This document shows positions 11,337 to 20,196 of a DNA stretch of 64,000 nucleotides, piece by piece. The stretch covers positions 219,235 to 283,234 of the forward strand of contig CAYNRU010000027.1 of the NCBI GenBank assembly GCA_964399635.1, written 5' to 3'. Each line of letters starts with the position of its first letter. Position 1 is the first letter of the stretch. Below the pieces are notes generated by a model, which did not search any database, was not told where the DNA came from, and was given only the letters and a program-made list of their open reading frames with translations. The DNA is from UBA4615 sp964399635. Lineage in GTDB: Bacteria > Pseudomonadota > Gammaproteobacteria > Burkholderiales > Burkholderiaceae_E. A program made the position numbers and the translations under genes.

Positions 11337-11362
11337 AAAAAAAACCCGGGCGCAAGCCCGGG
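11337..11362 (-). terminator. Rho-independent terminator of the symporter operon
   Basis: On the minus strand, CCCGGGC (from 11362), a TTGC loop and GCCCGGG are followed at once by eight T residues (complement of 11337-11344). It lies 45 bp beyond the stop of the sodium:solute symporter gene, so it ends that transcript before the tRNA-Ser gene. Confidence 0.9.
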
Positions 11363-11407
11363 CGGAATCGGGCGCGGCGGCCTCGCGGGCCGCCGCGCAG
11401 CGGACGG

Positions 11408-13480
11408 TCAGGCCGCCCGCAGGTTCGGATAACGGACGTTCTCGACCAAGTCCTGCGTCTCCCTGGAGGGCGCCGGCGTGATCAGGCTCACCAGGACGAT
11501 GACCAGGAAGCCGAGCGGCACGCCGAAGACACCGGCCGAGATCGGCTGGATGTCCCACCACAGGTTCGTGACCGGCGCCGAGCGCGGGGTGTCGAAGAAC
11601 ACCTCGCGCAGCCAGGGCTGGGTCGTGATCATGTAGTAGAACGTGACCCCCACCCCGGCGATCATGCCAAGCGACGCGGCAATGCCGGTGGTGCGCTTCC
11701 AGAACACGCCGAGCACCAGCGCGGGGAAGAACCCCGCAGCCGCCAGCGAGAAGGCCGCCGACACCAGGAACAGGATGTCGGCCGGCTTCTGCGCGGCGAC
11801 CGTCGCGGCGAGCACCGCGACGACCAGCAGCAGCATCTTGGAGAGCAGCACGCGGCGGGCCGTCGGCGCGTTCGGATCGATCATCTTGTAGTAGAGATCA
11901 TGCGACAGCGCGTTGGCGATGGTCAGCAGCAGACCGTCCGCCGTCGACAGCGCAGCCGCAAGGCCACCTGCCGCCACCAGGCCCGAGATCACGTACGGAA
12001 GGCCCGCGATCTCCGGCGTCGCCAGCACGACGATGTCGCCGCCGATAGCGATCTCCGCCAGCTGCACGATGCCGTCGCGGTTGACGTCGGTGATCGACAG
12101 CAAGGTCGGGTCGACCTTCGACCAGGACTGCACCCACGCAGGCAGGCTACTGAAGGCCGTCCCCACCACGTCGTTGTACATCACGAACTTGACCAGCACC
12201 GCGAGCGCCGGCGCCGTGAAGTACAGCAGGAAAATGAAGAACAGCGACCAGGTCACCGAGTCGCGGGCCTCCTTCACCGACGGCGTGGTGTAGTAGCGCA
12301 TCAGGATGTGCGGCAGCGCGGCCGTCCCCACCATCAGGCAGAACACCAGGGCCAGGAAGTTGCGGCGCGAGATGTCGCGTGCCTTCTCGTCCTTGCCCGG
12401 GAAGGCCTCGCCGTGACGCAGCGGCGGGTTGGCGCGTGCGGCGGACGCACGATCCTTGGTCCACTGCGCCTTGGCCGCGGCCTCGTCCTTCGGATAGCGC
12501 CCGAGCGCGTCCTCGGCGGCCTTGACCTGCTCGGGCGCGGCGTTGGCGGCCTTCAGATCGGCGACCGATTTCTCGAGCGCGGCCTTGCCGTTGACGAAGG
12601 CCTTGCCCGGGTCCTTGAGGGCCTCGGTCGCGGCAGTGGCACGGTCACGGAAGATCTGCCGGACCTCCTTCTCCTTGGGATCGTCGATCAGCTTCTGCTC
12701 GAGCGCGGTCACCTTCTCCATCTGCGCGCCGTAGACCAGCTGCGGGATCGGGATGCCGGTCTGCTTCACTGCCAGCCACACCACCGGGATCATGTAGGCG
12801 ATGATCAGGATGATGTACTGCGCCACCTGGGTCCAGGTGACCGCCTTCATGCCGCCCAGGAACGAGCAGACCAGGATGCCGGCGAGGCCGAGGAAAATGC
12901 CGATGGTGAAGTCGACGCCCGTCAGCCGTGCCGTGATCAGGCCCACTCCGTAGATCTGCGCGACCACGTAGGTGAACGAGCACAGGATCGCGATCACGAT
13001 GCCGATGAAGCGCGGCACGTGGCCGCCGTAGCGCGCCCCCAGAAAGTCCGGGATGGTGAACTGCCCGAACTTGCGCAGGTAGGGCGCGAGGAACAGCGCG
13101 ACCAGCACGTAGCCGCCGGTCCAGCCCATGATGAAGGCCAGGCCCGAATAGCCCTGCAGGTACAGGCCGCCCGCCATCCCGATGAACGAGGCGGCCGACA
13201 TCCAGTCGGCGCCGGTCGCCATGCCGTTGAACATCGCGGGGACGCGGCGCCCGGCGACGTAGTACTCGGCCGCGTCGTTGGTCCGGCTCATGACGCCGAT
13301 GCCGGCATAGAGCAGGATCGTCGCGGCCAGGAACACGTAGCCCATCGTCTGGCGCGGCAGCCCCATCTGCTCGAGGATGCCCAGCGCGATCACGAAGAGG
13401 ACGAAGCCCCCCGTGTACCAGGTGTAGACCTTGCGCAACTGGGCCCTGAAGGCCCGGTTGGTCTGTGTTGTGGCACTCAT
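11408..13480 (-). CDS. Sodium:solute symporter large subunit (VC_2705-type)
   Basis: A 690-residue SSS-family inner-membrane symporter with about 13 helices, related to acetate permease ActP. Core motifs include ADWMSAASFIGMAGG (about 91-105) and FTIPDFLGARYG (141-152). Residues about 251-372 form a charged, Ala/Lys-rich soluble insertion between two membrane helices, typical of the VC_2705 subfamily, which is always encoded with a small partner subunit. That partner lies immediately upstream, and its stop overlaps this ATG (ATGA, 13477-13480), implying translational coupling. The nearby acetyl-CoA synthetase suggests acetate or another short-chain acid as substrate; this is inference. An upstream extension to 13558 overlaps the partner and is rejected. 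Confidence 0.9.
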   Translation of the reverse strand: MSATTQTNRAFRAQLRKVYTWYTGGFVLFVIALGILEQMGLPRQTMGYVFLAATILLYAGIGVMSRTNDAAEYYVAGRRVPAMFNGMATGADWMSAASFIGMAGGLYLQGYSGLAFIMGWTGGYVLVALFLAPYLRKFGQFTIPDFLGARYGGHVPRFIGIVIAILCSFTYVVAQIYGVGLITARLTGVDFTIGIFLGLAGILVCSFLGGMKAVTWTQVAQYIILIIAYMIPVVWLAVKQTGIPIPQLVYGAQMEKVTALEQKLIDDPKEKEVRQIFRDRATAATEALKDPGKAFVNGKAALEKSVADLKAANAAPEQVKAAEDALGRYPKDEAAAKAQWTKDRASAARANPPLRHGEAFPGKDEKARDISRRNFLALVFCLMVGTAALPHILMRYYTTPSVKEARDSVTWSLFFIFLLYFTAPALAVLVKFVMYNDVVGTAFSSLPAWVQSWSKVDPTLLSITDVNRDGIVQLAEIAIGGDIVVLATPEIAGLPYVISGLVAAGGLAAALSTADGLLLTIANALSHDLYYKMIDPNAPTARRVLLSKMLLLVVAVLAATVAAQKPADILFLVSAAFSLAAAGFFPALVLGVFWKRTTGIAASLGMIAGVGVTFYYMITTQPWLREVFFDTPRSAPVTNLWWDIQPISAGVFGVPLGFLVIVLVSLITPAPSRETQDLVENVRYPNLRAA

Positions 13481-13746
13481 TCTTCTTCCTCCTCGTCGAC
13501 GCCGTACTCGATGTCGAGATTGTTCATGTACCGGGCGTAGAACCAGATGATCAGGCAATACACGATCAGCGAACCCTGCGCCCCCATGTAGAAGCTGAAC
13601 GGCCAGCCGAAGAAGTTGAAGTTCAGCTCGCGGGCGAAGTAGCCGACGACGTAGGTCACCACGAACCAGATGACCATCAGTATTGCCGTGATCCTGAGAT
13701 TCTTGCGCCAGTACTCCTGGCGCTTAACATAAGCTGCGGTTTCCAT
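13477..13746 (-). CDS. Sodium:solute symporter small subunit (DUF4212)
   Basis: An 89-residue protein with two predicted membrane helices (residues about 18-40 and 50-70) and an acidic C-terminal tail ending in a run of glutamates. It matches the small partner of VC_2705-type symporters and is probably needed for assembly or stability of the large subunit. It has the strongest ribosome-binding site of the operon: the complement of TCCTCCT (13751-13757) lies 4 nt before the ATG. It is the first gene of the two-gene unit ending at the terminator near 11350. Confidence 0.9.
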   Translation of the reverse strand: METAAYVKRQEYWRKNLRITAILMVIWFVVTYVVGYFARELNFNFFGWPFSFYMGAQGSLIVYCLIIWFYARYMNNLDIEYGVDEEEEE

Positions 13747-13850
13747 TTTCTCCTCCTAAGTTTTTTGTGCTGCTTCGGACGATCGAGGTGGCTTGATCGG
13801 GGCTGTCCTCCGGGGGCGGGGGGATACGGGCGGGCGGTGGGGATCGGGAG

Positions 13851-14444
13851 TCATGTGGGCAGCCCGACGACGACGCCGGTCTCGCGCTCGAGTTGCCGGG
13901 CGACCTGCGGCTCGAAGCCCTGGACCCGCCGGATGATCTTCGCGACGTCGTCGGGCCGCTCGAGCCGGTGGTAGACGTGGGCGAGCTGGTAGAAGCCGAA
14001 GGGGCTCAAGGGCTGCAGCTCGGTGTTCCGGCGCAGCGGCGGGATCGCCTCGGCGAGCCGCCCGGCCTTGATCAGCGACAGCGCCTTGCCGTAGAGCGCC
14101 AGGTCGAGCTTCGGGTTCAGAGCGAGCGCGCGGTCGAACGACGCGATCGCCTCCTCGTGGCGCTGCGACTCCTGCAGGAGATAGCCATGGTTGTACCAGA
14201 CGCCCGCGTTGTCGGGGTCGACCGCGAGCGAGCGCTCGAGCAGCGCTAGCGCCTCGGGGCGGCCGCCCTGCTGCGCCTTCAGGTGAGCGAGCGATGCCAT
14301 CGCCTTCGGGTCGTCGGGCCGCGCCAGCGCGATGCGCGCCCGGTACTCGAGCGCCATCGCGTCGCGCTTGAGCAGCGTCGACCAGGTGGCCATCTGGCTC
14401 CAGTACCAGACGGTGAGGCCGGACACGCGCAGCGGGTCGGTCAC
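13851..14444 (-). CDS. Tetratricopeptide-repeat protein
   Basis: A 197-residue protein made mostly of TPR helical hairpins: repeats centred near residues 35-65, 70-100 (NAGVWYNHGYLLQ), 105-135 (ALYGKALSLIKAG) and 140-165 (FGFYQLAHVYHRL). It has no signal peptide and is probably a cytoplasmic or membrane-associated scaffold. The GTG start at 14444 overlaps the stop of the upstream membrane-protein gene (GTGA), so the two are likely translationally coupled. It sits between the acs gene group and the symporter genes, all on one strand, with 104 bp before the symporter unit. Its partner is unknown. Confidence 0.8.
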   Translation of the reverse strand: MTDPLRVSGLTVWYWSQMATWSTLLKRDAMALEYRARIALARPDDPKAMASLAHLKAQQGGRPEALALLERSLAVDPDNAGVWYNHGYLLQESQRHEEAIASFDRALALNPKLDLALYGKALSLIKAGRLAEAIPPLRRNTELQPLSPFGFYQLAHVYHRLERPDDVAKIIRRVQGFEPQVARQLERETGVVVGLPT

Positions 14445-14725
14445 GGCTGCACCCCGGCCATGCGAGGCAGGATCATGACTCCCAGCGCGAAGCAGATCCA
14501 GAACAGCAGCAGGAAGGCCACGACCGGCACGTGCATGTCGGCGATCCTGGCTGGCGTGATGGCCCGCGTGACCCGCACGACCGGCGAGGTCAGGAACCGG
14601 AACAGCCGATAGATGGCATTGGTCTCGTGCTGGCCGAAGCTCAGCACGCGGACGCAGAACTGTCCGAGCAGCAGCAGCATCGCGAACGCGGCCAGCGAGT
14701 ACACGACGTTGAGCGCCTGGATCAT
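14441..14725 (-). CDS. YggT-like small membrane protein
   Basis: A 94-residue protein with two hydrophobic helices (residues about 5-28 and 66-86) separated by a loop reading FRFLTSPVVRVTRAITPARI. This loop, with its SP-x-x-R-x-x-R-x-ITP pattern, resembles the YggT family, but the match is partial. Its stop overlaps the TPR-protein start, and its own ATG overlaps the stop of a 35-codon reading frame upstream. No good ribosome-binding site precedes the ATG at 14725, so translation probably depends on that upstream ORF. Confidence 0.75.
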   Translation of the reverse strand: MIQALNVVYSLAAFAMLLLLGQFCVRVLSFGQHETNAIYRLFRFLTSPVVRVTRAITPARIADMHVPVVAFLLLFWICFALGVMILPRMAGVQP

Positions 14726-14829
14726 CGGACGTCCCGCGACGCGATGCGACGCGAGCCACCGTTCCCGCGCTGGTGCGCCGGGTCGCGCGCCCGATCGCCT
14801 GCGGCGTCGTCTGTGTTCCTGAAAAGCAT
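14722..14829 (-). CDS. Possible 35-codon small ORF upstream of the YggT-like gene
   Basis: The start ATG at 14829 has the sequence GGAGGCAACG directly before it, one of the best ribosome-binding sites in the window. The 35-residue product begins MLFRNTDDAAGD and is rich in Arg, Asp and Gly with no hydrophobic segment. Its TGA overlaps the ATG of the next gene. It may be a real small protein or a translated leader that carries ribosomes onto the YggT-like gene. I recognise no homologue. The strong site and overlap support translation; coding conservation cannot be tested here. Confidence 0.4.
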   Translation of the reverse strand: MLFRNTDDAAGDRARDPAHQRGNGGSRRIASRDVR

Positions 14830-14894
14830 CGTTGCCTCCGTACTGATCCGTTCCTTTCGGCTCCCCGGGCCGCGCAGCGCGCTGCGTGCGGCGC

Positions 14895-16877
14895 TCAGAG
14901 CGCCTGTTTCAACTGCTCCAGGATCGCCGGGTTCTCCAGCGTCGAGATGTCCTGGGTGATCTCGTCGCCCTTGGCGAGCGAACGCAGCAGGCGCCTCATG
15001 ATCTTGCCCGAGCGCGTCTTGGGAAGGTTGTCGCCGAAGCGGATGTCCTTGGGCTTGGCGATCGGGCCGATCTCCTTGCCGACCCAGTCGCGCAGCTCCC
15101 GGGCGATCTTCGCGGCGGCGGCGGCATCGGCCGGCCGCGCGCCCCTCAGCACCACGAAGGCGGAGATGGCCTCGCCGGTCAGCTCGTCCGGCCGGCCGAC
15201 GACCGCCGCCTCGGCCACCAGCGGATGCGACACCAGCGCCGACTCGATCTCCATCGTCCCCATCCGGTGACCGGACACGTTCAGCACGTCGTCGATGCGG
15301 CCGGTGATCGTGAAGTAGCCGGTGTCCTTGTTGCGGATGGCGCCGTCGCCCGCCAGGTAGTAGCCCTTGAGCTCCGGCGGGAAGTAGCTCTTGCGGAAGC
15401 GCTCCGGATCGTTCCAGATCGTGCGGATCATCGAGGGCCAGGGCTTCTTGACCACCAGGATGCCGCCGGTGCCGTCGGGCAGGTCGCCGCCGAGCTCGTC
15501 GACGATCGCCGTGGCGATCCCGGGCAGCGGCAGGGTGCAGGAGCCGGGCACCAGGGGCGTGGCGCCGGGCAGCGGCGTGATCATGTGGCCGCCGGTCTCG
15601 GTCTGCCAGAAGGTGTCCACGATCGGGCACCGCTCGCGGCCGACGTTCCTGTAGTACCACATCCAGGCCTCGGGATTGATCGGCTCGCCGACCGAGCCGA
15701 GCAGCCGAAGGCTGGACAGGTCGTAATTGCGGGGATGCGTCTTCGGGACGGTGTCGGAGGCCTTGATCAGCGAGCGGATCGCGGTCGGCGCGGTGTAGAA
15801 GATGCTGACCGCGTGCCTGGCGATCATCTCCCAGAAGCGGCCGGCATCGGGGTAGGTGGGCACGCCCTCGAACATCACCTCGGTTGCGCCGACCGCGAGC
15901 GGCCCGTAGGCGACATAGGTGTGCCCGGTGACCCAGCCCACGTCGGCGGTGCACCAGAACACGTCCGAAGGCTTGATGTCGAAGGTCCAGCGCATCGTCA
16001 GCATTGCGTGGAGCAGGTAGCCGCCCGAGGAATGCTGGACGCCCTTGGGCTTGCCTGTCGAGCCGGAGGTGTACAGCACGAACAGCGGATGCTCGGCCTC
16101 GACCCAGACCGGCTCGCAGTTGGCGGGCTGGGCCGCCTCGAGCTCATGCATCCAGCGGTACTGGGCGCCCCACTTCACCTCGCCGCCGGTGCGCTTGTAG
16201 ACGACCACGTGGCGGACCGCCTCGCATCCGCCCAGCGCGAAGGCATCCTCGACCGCAGGCATCAGCGGCATCGCCTTGCCGCCGCGGAACTGCCCGTCCG
16301 CCGCGATCACCAGCGTCGCACCGACGTCGACGATGCGCTCCTGCAGGGATTTCGCGGAGAAGCCGCCGAACACCACCGAGTGGGTGAGGCCCAGGCGCGC
16401 GCAGGCCTGCATCGCGACCACCGCCTCGATCGACATCGGCATGTACACGATGGCGCGCTCGCCCTTGCCGTAGCCGAGCGCCTTCAGGCCGTTGGCGAAG
16501 CGACAGACGCGGGCGTGCAGCGCCTTGTAGGTGATGCGGGTGACCGAGCCGTCGTCTGCCTCGAACACGATGGCGACCTTGTCCTCGACCGGCGTGCCGA
16601 GATGGCGGTCGAGGCAGTTGTACGAGACGTTCAGCTCACCGTCGTCGAACCACTTGAAGAAGGGCGGGTTGCTGTCGTCGAGCGCACGGGTGAAGGGCTT
16701 GTGCCAGAGCACCTGCTCGCGGGCGAGACGGGCCCAGAATCCGGCGTGGTCGCGCTCGGCCTCGTCGCAGAGCGCCCGGTACTGCTCCATGCCGGCGATG
16801 GTCGCCTGACGCATGAAGGCGGCCGGCGGCTGAAACACGCGGTTTTCGACGAGCCCCGTCTGGATGTTGGCGGGCAT
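14895..16877 (-). CDS. acs: Acetyl-CoA synthetase (acetate-CoA ligase)
   Basis: A 660-residue AMP-forming ligase that activates acetate to acetyl-CoA through acetyl-AMP. The ANL-family signature YTSGSTGKPKGV, the WQTETGG motif and the C-terminal PKTRSGKIMRR block are present; the lysine of the last motif is the one needed for adenylation and is the usual site of regulatory acetylation. The ATG at 16877 (MPANIQTGLVENRVF) has GGGGAG before it; upstream in-frame codons look non-coding. It probably heads a group with the small ORF, the YggT-like and the TPR genes, and lies near the symporter genes, together forming an acetate-use locus. The yqhA-like gene is divergent. Confidence 0.95.
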   Translation of the reverse strand: MPANIQTGLVENRVFQPPAAFMRQATIAGMEQYRALCDEAERDHAGFWARLAREQVLWHKPFTRALDDSNPPFFKWFDDGELNVSYNCLDRHLGTPVEDKVAIVFEADDGSVTRITYKALHARVCRFANGLKALGYGKGERAIVYMPMSIEAVVAMQACARLGLTHSVVFGGFSAKSLQERIVDVGATLVIAADGQFRGGKAMPLMPAVEDAFALGGCEAVRHVVVYKRTGGEVKWGAQYRWMHELEAAQPANCEPVWVEAEHPLFVLYTSGSTGKPKGVQHSSGGYLLHAMLTMRWTFDIKPSDVFWCTADVGWVTGHTYVAYGPLAVGATEVMFEGVPTYPDAGRFWEMIARHAVSIFYTAPTAIRSLIKASDTVPKTHPRNYDLSSLRLLGSVGEPINPEAWMWYYRNVGRERCPIVDTFWQTETGGHMITPLPGATPLVPGSCTLPLPGIATAIVDELGGDLPDGTGGILVVKKPWPSMIRTIWNDPERFRKSYFPPELKGYYLAGDGAIRNKDTGYFTITGRIDDVLNVSGHRMGTMEIESALVSHPLVAEAAVVGRPDELTGEAISAFVVLRGARPADAAAAAKIARELRDWVGKEIGPIAKPKDIRFGDNLPKTRSGKIMRRLLRSLAKGDEITQDISTLENPAILEQLKQAL

Positions 16878-17077
16878 GAACGAACTCCCCAATCTTGTGG
16901 CGACGTGGTCGCGCTGTTTGGGGCCACGGTAATGACGGTGCCTTACTGAGAGCTTACAAGGTCCCTGCTGCGGCGCAGCACGTCGAAACGGCTTGACGCA
17001 GCGCGATATCGCTAGAATCCGACCTCGGCCAGCGGCTCGCCGGGGCCTGGCCCCCCACCGAAGGCACGCTGCAGACC
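16878..17077. promoter_or_regulatory. Intergenic region between divergent acs and yqhA-like genes
   Basis: This 200-bp region has a local drop in GC content. On the plus strand TAGAAT (17013-17018) is a good -10 hexamer for the yqhA-like gene, but the only TTGAC-type sequence (16993) is 14 bp away, too close for a standard pair. On the acs side the sequence holds two copies of TTAC in the same orientation 12 bp apart (near 16942-16957), a possible regulator contact. Confidence 0.35.
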
Positions 17078-17677
17078 ATGCTTCCCGCACCCCGCCATAC
17101 CAGCTTCATCGGCAACCTGATCTTCGCGAGCCGTTGGCTGCAGTTGCCGCTCTACCTGGGTCTGATCGTCGCCCAGTGCGTCTACGTGGTGCTGTTCGCC
17201 GAGGAGCTCTGGCACCTGATCGGCATCCTGTGGGACCCGACGGTGCTGGACCAGACCGTCGTGCGGCTGGGCATCACCGAGCGCAGCAAGGAGACGGTCA
17301 TCATGATCGTCGTGCTGTCGCTGATCGACGTGGTGATGATCTCCAACCTGCTGATCATGGTGATCGTCGGCGGCTACGAGACCTTCGTCTCGCGCCTGAA
17401 CCTCGAGAATCACCCCGACCAGCCGGAGTGGCTGTCCCATGTCAACGCCAACGTGCTGAAGGTCAAGCTCGGCACCGCGATCATCGGCATCTCCTCGATC
17501 CACCTCCTCAAGGTGTTCATCTCCGCCGGGTCGCTGCCGGAGAGGACGATACTCTGGCAGACGGTGATCCACGTGGTCTTCCTCGTCTCGGCGATCGCGA
17601 TCGCGCTGATCGACCGGATCATGGTGAGCAGCGCAAAGCCGGTGCGCCCCGGCAACGGTACGGACGAGAAGCACTGA
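17078..17677 (+). CDS. YqhA family (UPF0114) membrane protein
   Basis: A 199-residue inner-membrane protein with four hydrophobic segments (residues about 20-42, 70-95, 127-145 and 160-185). The ISNLLIMVIVGGYETFVSRL stretch is the family hallmark. The biochemical role of UPF0114 is not established. It is a single-gene unit, divergent from acs; about 300 bp separates it from fumarase on the same strand. Confidence 0.85.
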   Translation: MLPAPRHTSFIGNLIFASRWLQLPLYLGLIVAQCVYVVLFAEELWHLIGILWDPTVLDQTVVRLGITERSKETVIMIVVLSLIDVVMISNLLIMVIVGGYETFVSRLNLENHPDQPEWLSHVNANVLKVKLGTAIIGISSIHLLKVFISAGSLPERTILWQTVIHVVFLVSAIAIALIDRIMVSSAKPVRPGNGTDEKH

Positions 17678-17975
17678 GGCCCCCGCGGCCAGGCCGGCGA
17701 ATGCCCGGCGCCCAGCGGTCGCGGGCGCACAGCGGTGCGGCGCGCGCCGACGGGCCGCCGACGCGCAGCGACCGGCCAGGGCGGCGTTGTACAATCCGAC
17801 CGGTCATGCGACGCCCTTCCGGGGCGGCTTCATCGCCTCGGCGCAGTACCCGACCCGCCCGGCGCTCGCGCGGACAGGCCGTCGCAGCCGCGTCCGGCCG
17901 ACGCCTTGGCAGGGCCCAACACGGCGAGCATCCGGGCCTTCGCCCGCCCCGCATCCGATCCCTCCAGGAACCTCG
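17678..17975 (+). promoter_or_regulatory. Long leader region of the fumarase gene
   Basis: This 298-bp stretch holds no gene I can support. TACAAT at 17790-17795 is a likely -10 hexamer, which would give the fumarase mRNA a leader of about 175 nt. CTCCAGGAA just before the ATG supplies the ribosome-binding site. I found no recognisable riboswitch fold by eye. Confidence 0.4.
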
Positions 17976-19499
17976 ATGGCCACGATCAAACAGGAAGACT
18001 TCGTCGCATCGGTCGCAGCCGCGCTGCAGTTCATCAGCTACTACCACCCGGTCGACTACATCCGCCACCTCGCCCGCGCCTACGAGCGCGAGCAGAGCGC
18101 CGCCGCGCGCGACGCGATCGCCCAGATCCTCACCAACTCCAGGATGTGCGCGGAGGGCAAGCGCCCCATGTGCCAGGACACCGGCATCGTGAACGTGTTC
18201 CTCAAGATCGGCATGGAGGTCCGCTGGTCGGGCTTTGGCGGATCGATCGAGGACGCGGTCAACGAGGGCGTGCGCCGGGCCTACAACGATCCGGACAATC
18301 GGCTGCGTGCCTCGATCGTGGCCGACCCGCAGTTCGACCGAAAGAACACCCGCGACAACACGCCCGCCGTCGTCCACATGACCGTGGTGCCGGGCAGCAC
18401 CGTCGAGGTCACCGTCGCGGCCAAGGGCGGCGGATCCGAGAACAAAAGCAAGTTCGTGATGCTCAACCCGTCCGACTCGCTGGTCGACTGGGTGATGAAG
18501 ACGGTGCCCACGATGGGCGCGGGCTGGTGCCCGCCGGGCATGCTCGGCATCGGGATCGGCGGCACGGCCGAAAAGGCGATGCTGATGGCCAAGGAGTCGC
18601 TGATGGACCCGATCGACATGTCTGACCTGCTCGCCCGGGGACCGAAGGACCGGACCGAGGCGCTGCGCATCGAGCTCTACGAGAAAGTCAACGCGCTGGG
18701 CATCGGTGCGCAGGGTCTGGGCGGCCTGACCACGGTGCTCGACGTCAAGATCGCGATGGCGCCGACCCATGCGGCCTCCAAGCCAGTGGCGATGATCCCC
18801 AACTGCGCGGCGACCCGCCACGCGCATTTCGTGCTCGACGGCAGCGGGCCCGCCTACTGCGAGCCGCCATCGCTGTCCGAATGGCCGGACGTGCACTGGA
18901 TGCCCGACACCGAGCGCTCGCGCCGCGTGGACCTCGACACCCTGACCCCGGCAGAGGTGGCCTCCTGGACGCCCGGCCAGACGCTGCTGCTGTCGGGCCG
19001 GATGCTCACCGGACGCGATGCCGCCCACAAGCGGATCGCCGATATGCTGGCGCGCGGAGAGCCGCTGCCGGTGGATTTCCGCAACCGCACGATCTACTAC
19101 GTCGGACCGGTGGACCCGGTGCGCGACGAGGTGGTGGGCCCGGCCGGCCCGACCACCGCGACGCGGATGGACTCGTTCACCGAGATGATGCTCGCCCAGA
19201 CCGGGCTGATCGCGATGATCGGCAAGGCCGAGCGCGGCCCGGTCGCGATCGAGGCGATCCGCAAGCACAAGCGGGCCTACCTGATGGCGGTCGGCGGCGC
19301 GGCCTACCTGGTGTCCAAGGCGATCCGAGGTGCGAAGGTCGTGGGCTTCGCCGACCTCGGCATGGAGGCGATCTACGAGTTCGAGGTCCAGGACATGCCG
19401 GTGACGGTCGCGGTGGACGCGCAGGGTACCTCGGTACACCAGACCGGGCCCCGTGAATGGCAGGCGCGGATCGGGAAGATCCCGGTCGCGACGGCCTGA
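17976..19499 (+). CDS. fumA: Class I fumarate hydratase (iron-sulfur)
   Basis: A 507-residue single-chain class I fumarase that interconverts fumarate and malate in the citric acid cycle, using a [4Fe-4S] cluster. The N-terminal (alpha-type) domain contains PMCQDTG (one cluster cysteine) and GIGIGGTAEKAM; the C-terminal (beta-type) domain starts near residue 320 and includes RDAAHKRI and TTATRMDSF motifs. It is oxygen-sensitive by family and depends on Fe-S supply (isc operon, 31-33 kb away). The symbol is by family; it could equally be fumB. Start ATG 17976 (MATIKQEDF) after AGGAA. Confidence 0.93.
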   Translation: MATIKQEDFVASVAAALQFISYYHPVDYIRHLARAYEREQSAAARDAIAQILTNSRMCAEGKRPMCQDTGIVNVFLKIGMEVRWSGFGGSIEDAVNEGVRRAYNDPDNRLRASIVADPQFDRKNTRDNTPAVVHMTVVPGSTVEVTVAAKGGGSENKSKFVMLNPSDSLVDWVMKTVPTMGAGWCPPGMLGIGIGGTAEKAMLMAKESLMDPIDMSDLLARGPKDRTEALRIELYEKVNALGIGAQGLGGLTTVLDVKIAMAPTHAASKPVAMIPNCAATRHAHFVLDGSGPAYCEPPSLSEWPDVHWMPDTERSRRVDLDTLTPAEVASWTPGQTLLLSGRMLTGRDAAHKRIADMLARGEPLPVDFRNRTIYYVGPVDPVRDEVVGPAGPTTATRMDSFTEMMLAQTGLIAMIGKAERGPVAIEAIRKHKRAYLMAVGGAAYLVSKAIRGAKVVGFADLGMEAIYEFEVQDMPVTVAVDAQGTSVHQTGPREWQARIGKIPVATA

Positions 19500-19506
19500 C
19501 CGGGCG

Positions 19507-20196
19507 ATGAGCGCGACCATGGTCTCGGCGCAACCCGGGGGCGAAGGCATCGCCGCCGTACCGCGGGCCTGCCCCGAACGCGGCCTGCTGTGGGGCCTGA
19601 CCGTGCTCGCGCTCGCGGTGTCCTGCTGGCGGACCGCGGACCGCTTCACCTGGTTCCTGGAGACGGTGCCGGCGATGCTCGGCCTGGCGCTGATGTGGGC
19701 CACGCGTGCGAGCTTCCCGCTCACGCGGCTGCTGTACTGGCTGATCTTCGTGCACTCGCTGGTGCTGATCCTGGGCGGTACCTACACCTACGCCAAGGTG
19801 CCGCTCGGCGAGTGGGCCAAGGAGTGGTTCGGCTGGCAGCGCAACCACTACGACCGCATCGGCCACTTCATGCAGGGCTTCGCGCCCGCGATCCTCGCGC
19901 GCGAGATCCTGGTGCGCCGCTCGCCGCTGGCGGGCAGCCGCTGGCTGGGTCGGCTGGTGTTCTGCGTGTGCCTCGCGTTCTCGGCCTTCTACGAGATGCT
20001 CGAGTGGTGGTCGGCGCTGGCCGTGGGCGAAGGCGCAGACGCCTTCCTCGGCACGCAGGGCGATCCCTGGGACACCCAGACGGACATGTTCCTCGCAGGC
20101 GTGGGCGCGATCGCGGCCTTGCTCACCGTGACCCGGCTGCACGACAGACAGCTGGGGCTGCCGGACGCGATCGCCCCGCCGCCCTCGCCACGCTGA
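19507..20196 (+). CDS. DUF2238 (YjdF-like) membrane protein
   Basis: A 229-residue protein with about six hydrophobic segments and the conserved block HYDRIGHFMQGFAPA followed by GDPWDTQTDM, typical of the DUF2238/YjdF group of inner-membrane proteins of unknown function. The first Met is 7 bp after the fumarase stop, so it is probably co-transcribed with it. An upstream in-frame extension into fumA is rejected. Confidence 0.8.
   Translation: MSATMVSAQPGGEGIAAVPRACPERGLLWGLTVLALAVSCWRTADRFTWFLETVPAMLGLALMWATRASFPLTRLLYWLIFVHSLVLILGGTYTYAKVPLGEWAKEWFGWQRNHYDRIGHFMQGFAPAILAREILVRRSPLAGSRWLGRLVFCVCLAFSAFYEMLEWWSALAVGEGADAFLGTQGDPWDTQTDMFLAGVGAIAALLTVTRLHDRQLGLPDAIAPPPSPR

Noticed and set aside
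16993..17018. TTGACG and TAGAAT as a -35/-10 pair for the yqhA-like gene
   Set aside because: The spacing is 14 bp, too short for a normal sigma-70 promoter; only the -10 is kept as a weak candidate.
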